Positions 56,063 to 64,000 of a DNA stretch of 64,000 nt are shown piece by piece. The notes under the pieces are model-generated. The model was not told the origin of the DNA and ran no database searches. It saw only the letters and a program-made list of their open reading frames with translations. The stretch comes from Chrysopilus asiliformis (lineage: Eukaryota > Arthropoda > Insecta > Diptera > Rhagionidae), in NCBI GenBank assembly GCA_964034945.1, contig OZ035962.1:101006284-101070283 (forward strand). The letters are read 5' to 3'. The translations under genes and the position numbers were made by a program. How positions within the stretch are numbered: the first letter of the stretch is position 1; each line of letters starts with the position of its first letter.

Positions 56063-57724
56063 GTAAGAAAATTCTTAGGGATTTTAATCCAAATACAATC
56101 TTTCAAATATCAAATTGACTATTTTGCAGCTCAAATACAGGTTTTCACAAATCAAAAACATTATTTACAAAAAAAAATATCGTCTAGATTTTTCGAGTTT
56201 TCGTTGAAATAGTTAAAAATATTCTTGATTTGTGGGAATGGCTGAGTATTTTCGAAAAAATAACTAAAAAAATTGTTCAGAAAAAGAAAAAATAACTAAA
56301 AAAAAATTGATTAGACGAACTTAATTTGTTAAACCTTAAATAAAATTTGTAAAAGACTTAATTTGATTGGCAAAATGATGCTTTTAATACGCAAATAAAA
56401 CCTGTACAGTTTTTCCAAAGCAAATAAGAAAACGAATATCCATTGTATTTTTAACTTAAATCGGAAAATTTCTGACTCTTATCGTATAACAAAAACTATT
56501 GTCGTTTTGTTGCGAAAATTTTGCGTTTTGGGAAAAAACCTATATTAAAAACTATTACTTGTTCTTACGAATTATGGATTTGAATCTTCGCGCTATTTTA
56601 ATATAATTTTTCGAAACAATTGTCAGGTTTCGAGTAAATGAGCTTCCGAGGTAAGCCATGCCTCAAACCAGACTAGGTTTTTGTATAGAAAATTGCTAGC
56701 TCAGACTAAAACCTCAAAGTTCCGAAAGTTTCTGTCGACACAGTAAATGAAGAAAAATTCAAACCACAAACATTTTTCATCAAAAACTCAACTTTACAGA
56801 ACTTGGAAAGGGGAGAGGGGGAGATTAAGAACCCAAAAATCTATAGACGTATTTTATAGACAGCGCCTTATATCAATAAGATTATTGTCGTTTCTATGAG
56901 CTTTTTTAATTCTTGTCAATTCGAACTTGTTTGGTTTGAATAAAACAAAGTTTTTTTTTGTTTCTTTAAATCGAAATTTAGCAAATCTGTATTATATAAA
57001 TTCTCAAATCAAAAAAAAAAAGATATCTGATTTTAACAATACAAGACTTTCTGATACAACATCTCCGGCCCTGCGCAATTAACACCATAGCCCGACAAAT
57101 GACGGGATATTTACTTCACTTCGCAAAACCGTCGCAAAATCGTTGCAAAACCGTCGTAAAACCGACGCAAACTGAGTTTTTAACCCAGTTTGCGACATGA
57201 ACGACACTTGCGAAGGATTTACGAGGCGTAGTGAATAGCCCTATTAGTTGGCATAAGAAATTTTGCAAAATCTGAAATATTTGGTAAAAGATCTCCATTA
57301 ACCATAAAAAACACGTCGTGTGCTTCAGAGCCGCACAAAAAAATTGCGTTTTTCGTCCTTTTTCCCATTCAAAAAAATTTTATTACGTAAAAACACGACA
57401 TGTGCCTTTCCGACAAATCCTATTTATTTTGAAAACGAGCCTATCGATTTTGATAAAATTCGAAATCTTTATGTTTTCGGAGACGAGGGAATTCTTTTAG
57501 GTCTTGTAAGGATAATGCGAATATCCTCTTTCACATTTTTTTCGGAAAAACTTACATTAGAGTGTTGCGCCGCTGATTACGAATCAGATAATCGAATTTA
57601 CATATTTTGGTCCTAAGTTCATTTCATGCATGGAAAAAACCACTAAAAATAAACGGCTGTTTTCGAAATATTCGCTCAAAACTGAGTTTTGAAATTGAAT
57701 TCTAATCAAAGACAAATTTGTGTG
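56063..57724. other. Probable intron; no further exon seen
   Basis: AT-rich sequence with the second copy of the 90 bp repeat at 56750-56839. The frame 57320-57616 looks like chance in AT-rich DNA. 57115-57200 has short CGTCGCAAAA repeats. Confidence 0.4.
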
Positions 57725-57896
57725 AAGCCCAATTCAGACTAACGATTGCGATTACGATTGCTATTGAGCTTCCTCAACCAATAATATCAAAGCTTTCATT
57801 TTCCTATCGTTGAAAGCTTTGATCTCATTGGTCAAGAAACTTCGACCGTAATCACAATCATAATCGTAATCGCAATCGTTAGTCTGAATTGGGCTT
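57725..57896. mobile_element. Near-perfect hairpin MITE, 172 bp
   Basis: Ends AAGCCCAATTCAGACTAACG, continuing ATTGCGATTACGATT, are exactly complementary at the two sides. The middle (ATCAAAGCTTTCA / TGAAAGCTTTGAT) pairs as well. The whole element folds into one stem. Confidence 0.85.
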
Positions 57897-58998
57897 AAGA
57901 AATTTTATTGCACTTTCGAGCACTGCAATGGCGCTAAATTAAAAAAATAATTTAAGGGTCAATTTTCAATTTCCGCAAAAATGATTTTTCTTTAATTGTT
58001 TACAGAAAACTAGACGATTAGAGAGATATTTGATTTTTGTTCGCCCAAAAATTAAAATTATAGTTTCGTCTTAAAACTTAAGAGCACGAATTTTGACAGA
58101 CAAACGTAAATTTGTCGCCTACTTAATCTTAAATTCGAGAACTTTCTTCGGAAAATCTTTTTCAGGCAATATTAAGAGGTCGAAATATTTCATGATTGTA
58201 TTCATTTTATTTAAGCAAAAAAAAAGCTTCTCGATTCCTCAATTATGTAGTATTTTTTTTTTAAATTTCTCTAAATGTTTAATTGCCGGTTATGTAGGCA
58301 AAGTGTCGAATTACAATAAATTGCGCCTGGAGGCCCAAAACCATCGTAATCAAAGATCGTTCGATTCTTGAGAAGAACGTTCGACCGGGGGGTGCCTTGA
58401 ACACCATGAGAATAAATTAAAATGCATTTCAAGTTTTGATCTCTAATGCTCACGATCTTACATCTAACTTCCTGTTTTCTTGATTACACCTTAGGCCATG
58501 GCACTGCAACCAACTTTGATTACACACCTTTACCATTTCGATAGACATCTGTCCTCCCCTCCTTAAATCATTCGGATGAACCTACAATTTCACTGCCCCC
58601 TAATCCTACTAAATAATGTAAGAAATTATATTTCAAACTCCAAAGACATTCTTTCACTCGACAAAGAACTTCGATCGTTCAATCGTGAAAATGTACTTAT
58701 GGAGACAGGTTAATGATCCACCTGGGCTACTCTAATTAATTAAATTATCATTGCTTTGGACTTGTTTTTAAATCACTCGCCCCGCTTCACTCCACTTTCC
58801 GCAAATGCCTGGAAAATTTATGCATCGGACATGAAAGTGATCCAAAGATATTGAATTTTATATTCAAATGCGACATAAAATATCACTTCTCTAACAAATT
58901 GATCAATAAATCATTTCCTTATTATGTTTTCAACAGCAAATCTAATGCGCGAAAATTTTAAAAATCTAAAAATATTTTATTGTGGTCGATTTGTTTAC
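57897..58998. other. No gene seen
   Basis: 58390-58900 has mixed composition and no repeats, so regulatory or single-copy DNA is possible; no frame is supported. Confidence 0.35.
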
Positions 58999-59975
58999 TA
59001 TATTTTAGGTTTAGTATAACGTTTGTAACGCATCGCACCAATCGTCGGTTATAAAAATTAACTTTTTGTTGAGAAGACAAAAGATTTTGCTTTTAGCATG
59101 TCCGTCGTCTGTCTGTCTGTCTGTCTGCCAGTCTGTCTGTCCGTCTGTCCGTCTGTCCGTCTGTCTGTCTGTGTGTCTGTCTGTCTGTCTTTCTGTATGT
59201 CCGTCTGTCCGTCTGTCCGTCTGTCCGTCTGTCCGTCTGTCCGTCTGTCTGTCTATCTGTCTGTCTGTCTGTCTTTCTGTATGTCCGTCTGTCCGTCTGT
59301 CCATCTGTCCGTCTGTCCGTCTGTCCGTCTGTCCGTCTGTCTGTCTGTCTGTCCGTCTGTCTATCTGTCTGTCTGTCTGTCTGTGAACACTTGAAATTTT
59401 GTATGGTTACGTTTTTCGAAAATGGCTAGGCTAAGTTGTTGAACGGACAAAATTGGAGCATTTCTTCCTCCCTCCGTCATACAACCAAACCAGTTTGTTC
59501 CAATTTTCTCGAAAGCGGTGAGTCATATTGATAAATTTATTGAGATAAAAAGTCTTTAGAATAAAATTTTACATAACTCATCCATACACCAAAATGCAAT
59601 CGGACCACTGCTTCCTCCTCTCCCATACAAATGGAATACTTTTTTCCTGTTTTCTCGAAAACTGTGCATCGTATCGAAAAATTTATAAAGGTAAAATGTG
59701 TTTAGAATATGATTTTACATAACTTTTCTATACATCAACAACCAATTGAGCCACTCCTTCCCCCTCTGCCATACAAATTGCATACTTCTTTCTTATTTTC
59801 TCGAAAACGGTGAGTCATATTGAAAAATTTATAAAGATAAAATCTGTTTAGAATATGATTTTACATAACCGTTCCATATATCAAAATCCAATCCCACGAC
59901 ACATTTTCCCTCTCCTATACAAAAGTTTTTTTTTTAATTAACGATTGGCACATGAAAATTGTAGCTTTTTTATGT
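58999..59975 (+). mobile_element. Helentron-associated element, family 2, long copy
   Basis: 5' block GTTTGTAACGCATCGCACCA, a 290 bp (GTCY)n core at 59098-59390, then repeated 3' blocks. TTTTCTCGAAAACTGTGCAT and variants occur at 59502, 59650 and 59797, about 150 bp apart, so part of the 3' region is triplicated. It ends near TTGTAGCTTTTTTATGTTTT. The 5' inverted start is degenerate. Confidence 0.7.
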
Positions 59976-60338
59976 TTTTTTTTCCAAATAAAAATCGATC
60001 AAATCAAAAAAGTTTTTATAATCTATTTTTAATTAAAAAAAATCAATTTCAAAGATCATGGTTTCCCATTGAAATAGCAATCGGATCCCAGACAGTCCGA
60101 TTTTCATCAATTTCAATTTCTTCCAATACGAAATTAATTTCACAAATGAATTATGAACCATCCGAGCACACCGATATGAAATATTGGAAATTGGAAAAAC
60201 TGATACAGAAATGCACGTAGAACTCAAATGAAAATCCATCAAATCAGACGAACGAACTGCTAAAGTCAGCGAGAAGAAATTTATTTAGAAAAAAAGTACT
60301 GGCTGTTGTCGTACAACACCTGAATCCGTTGATTTTAC

Positions 60339-60780
60339 CTACCACTATTCGAAGTATCTTCCACATCTACTCGTATCTCCACCTGGTCGGTGTTTGAGGC
60401 TACTTCAGTTTGAGTTTAACCGTGAACGTCTTAAGACGTTGATAGTGGATAGTCGTTGCTTAACATACGATCGCAGGTGATTCTCGTGCATCTCGCGTGA
60501 GTTTCTTCCACTTCGGGTAGAAAAACCAGAATCAGAACCGAAATCGGGATCGGGATCGGAGGAGCGCAACTTAAGAAGCTGTTTTTGTACCTGGATGTCT
60601 TCAGGTGTCTGATCGGTTACTAACGGTATCGAGAGTGCGTCGCGATCGAATAGCGGATGAACGGAAGACCTGTGCTCCATTCTCGATGGATAAGATTCCT
60701 TAGCAAGCATCTTAAAGATTCATTCTAAAGTCAGCAGCAAAAAAAAAACCTCCGCCAACAACTTTTGAACGATTTGCCAT
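60339..60780 (-). CDS. Coding exon of an unrecognised gene, apparent frameshift
   Basis: On the minus strand an acceptor (ATTCCTTTCCACAG) precedes 60780 and the ATG is at 60710, after an in-frame TAA. The frame encodes 101 residues of balanced composition: MLAKESYPSRMEHRSS, then DPDPDFGSDSGFSTRSGRNS and HENHLRSYVKQRLSTINVL. It ends at a TGA at 60405. One base over, a second frame continues without a gap as TEVASNTDQVEIRVDVEDTS and reaches a good donor, AG|GTAAAA, at 60338. Dropping one A near 60412 would unite them. The piece is polar, Ser/Asp/Arg-rich, without membrane segments or known domain; it looks like the cytosolic N-terminus of a larger protein. Either a sequencing error, a real pseudogene, or a short isoform. 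Later exons would lie to the left and were not found. Confidence 0.5.
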
Positions 60781-61826
60781 CTGTGGAAAGGAATCCTAAG
60801 ATTCTTATTGACCTAATCGTTTGTAATTTTGTGCGGTTCTAATCTATTCTATAACTAAACCAACAGTGAAAATTTTCATTCTTGATGGTCTGTTTTGGAC
60901 CTTTGTGTGGTCTCAAGTGATTTTTCATGCGTGTTTTGCTGTTTTTTTTTGTGTTCCTAATCAAACGTTCAATTTTGAACAAAAACGGTGCGAACCCATT
61001 GATATGATAATTGTGTATGTGCTGGGATCAAAGAAACAGAAAATTTGGGTTAAAAGCGTCAACCGGAGGATTTAGTATCCATTGATGATATCTATATAAA
61101 AGCCACAGAAGAAATACCGTATTAAGATACAAATATCTGTCGGATAATAAAAAGACCAAAACGGTAAGACTTAAATCAATGTTTTATTATGGACACCCAT
61201 TTCTTGTAAATGAGTTACGTTAGAACGATTTTTTTTGTCCTTAAATTCTACATCGAAAAATTAAAACCCTGCTCAGATCACGAAATATTAAATTACTGAA
61301 AGGAAAAGTATTAGAAAAAAAAGACCTACGATGATAACAAGAAAAGAAAGAAGGAAAAACTTTTACGATCCCTTAAAACATGAGTTATTCTAATCACGTT
61401 TTTTGTCATCCTAAATTTATAAAAAGTTTAGCAGATACTTCTAAAACAGTTGACTACAAAACTGAAAATTGATAATTCAGCTTTCTTATCTATGTTTAAT
61501 CAAATATCAACAAGAAATTGTTGCTTTTCTTTTGTTTTTTTGATGCTGTAATAAAATTTTATCTACAAAAATTTCACATTTTATCCACAAAATGTGTTTG
61601 TATCATGCACTAAAAGCTAACAGACGGACGCGTAGTTGAGAATCAAAATTTCACATACAGTGAAATAATTCAATATTTTGTCCGTGTCGATTGTAATTTT
61701 ATGTGTCAAAATAAGAATATGAAATTTATGACAAATGTTTTAAAATTCTGAAAATAACTCACATATTTTAGGTGTAATAAAAAAATCGTTGAATTTTTAG
61801 TCATCGACAGAAAAAAAAGAGATGTT
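60781..61826. other. No gene seen
   Basis: AT-rich; the frame at 60866-61075 shows no known motif. Confidence 0.45.
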
Positions 61827-62376
61827 TATACCCGTATGGTGAAACCAAAGGGTATATTAACTTTGCCTTACCGTTTGTAACGCCAAGATCCCGTCATCGC
61901 ACAAAAAAATGAATTACACCAGTGTGTTTAGAATGATAAAAAAAGTTGAATTTTGCATGTCCGTCTGTCTGTCTGTCCGTCCGTCTGTCTGTGGCGCGGA
62001 TTGCGGGCGCACGGATTGAGCTAGAGACTTGAAATTTTGCACAGATCCGTTTTTCGTAAAATGTGAGGCTAAGTTCGTTAATGGGCAAAAATGGACCATT
62101 AGGGTGGGTACCCCCCATACGAACGAAAACGTTTTTTGTGAATATCTCGAAAACGGTGCATCTTATCAAAAAAGTGCAAGAATAAAAGTTATTTAGGATA
62201 TAATTCTACATAAAACTCCCATACATCAAAATCTGATTGGAATAAATTTTAAAAAATCTTATTGGAAAGTTTGACTTCAAAGTGGAATTTTGGTATAACT
62301 GTTCGAATTTTGATACGAATATCACCATACGGGTCTCCAATGATTGCCAGATTGGCAATTATAGCTTTTGTTATGT
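61827..62376 (+). mobile_element. Helentron-associated element, family 1, full length
   Basis: Both ends intact (TATACCCGTATGGTG at the start, CACCATACGGGT, stem-loop and TAGCTTTTGTTATG at the end) with a short (GTCY)n core at 61960-61990. It is tail-to-tail with the copy at 62580-63132. Confidence 0.85.
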
Positions 62377-62579
62377 TTTTCTTTTGCTAAATTTCAAAAA
62401 TTTGGATTTGGTTTCTAGAATTTGAAAAATCTGGTACGGGTTTTTATTCTGGTTCCCAAAAGGTCACAATTTGTTTCTGGTTTTGGTTCACTGAATTTTT
62501 AATGTCTGAGTGGTTTTTGTTCTTACAAAAGACTATTAGACGGCATATGGAATATTTTTTTGTTACAAGATTAATTAAA
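62377..62579. other. Spacer between two inverted elements
   Basis: 203 bp with repeated TTTCTGGTT/AATTTGAAAAATCTGG text; nothing else seen. Confidence 0.5.
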
Positions 62580-63132
62580 AACATAACAAAAGCTATAATT
62601 GCCAATCTGGCAATTATTGAAAACCCGTATGGTGATATTCGTACCAAAATTCGGACAGTTGTATCAAAATTCCACTTTGAAGTCAAACTTTCCAATAAGG
62701 TTTGTTTTACAACTTGTTCCAATTGGATTTTGATGTATGGAACTTTAATGTAGAATCATGTCCTAAACAACTTTTGTTCTTGCCCTTTTTTGATAAGATG
62801 CACCGTTTTTGAGATATTCGCAAAAATCGTTTTCGTTCGTATGGGGGGTACCCCCCTTAATGGTCCATTTTTGCCCATTAACGAACTTAGCCTTGCATTT
62901 TACGAAAAGCCAATCTGCGCAAAAGTTTAAATCTCTAGCTCAATCCGTGCGCCCGCAATCCGCGCCACAGATGGACGGACGGACAGACGGACGGACGGAC
63001 ATGCAGAAATTAATTATTTTGATCATTCTAAACACACTGGTGCAATTCATTTTTGTGTGTGATGACGGGATCTTGGCGTTACAAACGGTAAGGCAAAGTT
63101 AGTATACCCTTTGGTTTCACCATACGGGTATA
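62580..63132 (-). mobile_element. Helentron-associated element, family 1, full length, inverted
   Basis: Reads on the minus strand from TATACCCGTATGGTG (63132) to the stem-loop ATTGCCAGATTGGCAAT and TAGCTTTTGTTATG (62580). The (GTCY)n core is only about 30 bp. Confidence 0.85.
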
Positions 63133-63348
63133 AATATCAATTTTGATTAACACAAAACTTTCCTCTGCAATATTTAGTTTCGGAAAAAATCTGTAAAAAA
63201 AGAATATTTTTGGAAATATTTCGAGAACCGTTAAAGACACGTAAAAACCGACAAACGAAAATATGCAGGAAATTTTCTTTAATTTCCGTTATACGCATTT
63301 TTTCCCAAAAGCGCAAATTTTCGAGAAATTTTCAAAAAATTTTTTTTT
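63133..63348. other. No gene seen
   Basis: Short AT-rich spacer. Confidence 0.5.
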
Positions 63349-63604
63349 TTAACACGTTGGCTACCCGGTGTACACACACTATTGTCATTACCGTCAGTTT
63401 CTCAAGTTCCATGGTTGAGTGCAGTCGCTCGTGCGGTACAAAGGGTTTTTTTTTGTCCGTTATATTTTATTCGATTCGTTCGTTTTTGTCTGTATTGATC
63501 TTGTGTTCACTGGTGACTCACAAAGTACAGAAATGATTTTTGCTTTTTTTCCCAGTTTATACTAGCGGAGTAAGCGTTTTTGTGGCTGGTAGCCAACGTG
63601 TTAA
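63349..63604. mobile_element. TTAA-flanked MITE (piggyBac-like)
   Basis: TTAA flanks CACGTTGGCTACC and its exact inverted partner. Related at the ends to the MITE at 8990-9204 (CACGTTGACTGCCA). Confidence 0.8.
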
Positions 63605-64000
63605 TTATGTTGAGAACGGTTAGAGCCGTGGTTCCCAAACGGGGGGGGGGGGGGGGCTGAAGCAATTTCAGCCGCGCCCCCCTCGGGGGCGTAGAGCTAC
63701 GGACGGTAGTCGTGACGAAATTTGAAATTAACATTTCAAGATATTGTTCTCGTCTTGTCTAATAAAAACAAAGCAGCGTTGCAGACTTAATCTGGAAAGC
63801 GATCTACGGTATGCTCTGTCAAACATCAGACCTAATATTCAGATTTTAGTGAAAGAAAAACAGTGTCACCCATCCCATTAATTTTCTATTTTTTCAGTTT
63901 TTTTTAGAAACTAGGGAAATAAATAATTGAAATGGACAGTAAAAGTGTGTGTGGAACCACGGAGGTTTGACAGGTTTTCAAAAAAGGGCGGGCGTCAGCT
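63605..64000. other. Probable transposon end cut by the window edge
   Basis: At 63627 the text GAGCCGTGGTTCCCAAACGG resembles hAT-type terminal repeats. It is followed by about 16 G and then GCTGAAGCAATTTCAGC, a small palindrome. The other end would lie outside the window. Confidence 0.35.

Noticed and set aside
57320..57616. 98-codon plus-strand frame downstream of the gene at 55.5 kb
   Set aside because: Phe/Lys/Ile-rich text as expected of AT-rich DNA, and no convincing splice sites in the needed phase.
25240..63132. Repeated GTCY blocks considered as a CRISPR array
   Set aside because: No spacer structure and no cas genes; the units are 4 bp microsatellites within eukaryotic transposable elements.

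Overview
The window is nuclear DNA from an insect. It is AT-rich with short spliced introns, and every gene that can be followed has GT-AG introns. The clearest genes belong to the pickpocket (PPK) branch of the DEG/ENaC channels, which is greatly expanded in insects. The repeats are class II transposons, MITEs and Helentron-type elements of the DINE-1/mini-me kind known from arthropods. There is no bacterial operon structure, rRNA, CRISPR array or viral gene set. The order cannot be fixed from the sequence alone.

Layout. 0.2-3.3 kb is an almost unbroken series of MITEs. 6.3-7.3 kb is an internally deleted mariner-type element with another MITE nested in it. 9.0-13.5 kb is a rearranged block: an inverted repeat carrying two tRNA-Glu(TTC) genes in opposite orientation, tRNA fragments and tRNA-like chimeras, and a three-layer nest of MITEs. 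14.7-15.5 kb holds a possible 3' end of an unrecognised plus-strand gene (acceptor, 110 open codons, stop, AATAAA). 16-27 kb is mostly repeats and featureless AT-rich DNA.

The best-supported part is 27.6-39.2 kb: three complete, head-to-tail, minus-strand PPK channel genes of 546, 549 and 545 codons-worth of protein. Each has eight exons with the same splice phases. They were assembled here by joining exons whose lengths sum to a multiple of three. All keep TM1, the FPA(V/I)TICPQ motif, the cysteine-rich extracellular domain and the TM2 selectivity filter GVS. In two of them intron 4 has collected transposons. The channels presumably form homo- or heteromeric sodium channels in the plasma membrane; ligand and tissue cannot be read from sequence.

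39.6-54.9 kb is again repeat-dominated: three related families of Helentron-associated elements with (GTCY)n cores, a canonical Helitron end, TTAA-flanked MITEs, and a 2.4 kb element with long terminal inverted repeats. At 55.5-56.1 kb two spliced exons open a plus-strand gene with an N-myristoylation-like start (MGNTLTS); the rest probably lies to the right. At 60.3-60.8 kb there is a coding exon of a minus-strand gene, apparently with a one-base frameshift. 61.8-63.6 kb holds an inverted pair of Helentron-type elements and a TTAA-flanked MITE.

All element boundaries were read by eye from terminal repeats and may be off by a few bases. Protein functions beyond the PPK and transposase families are not assigned.
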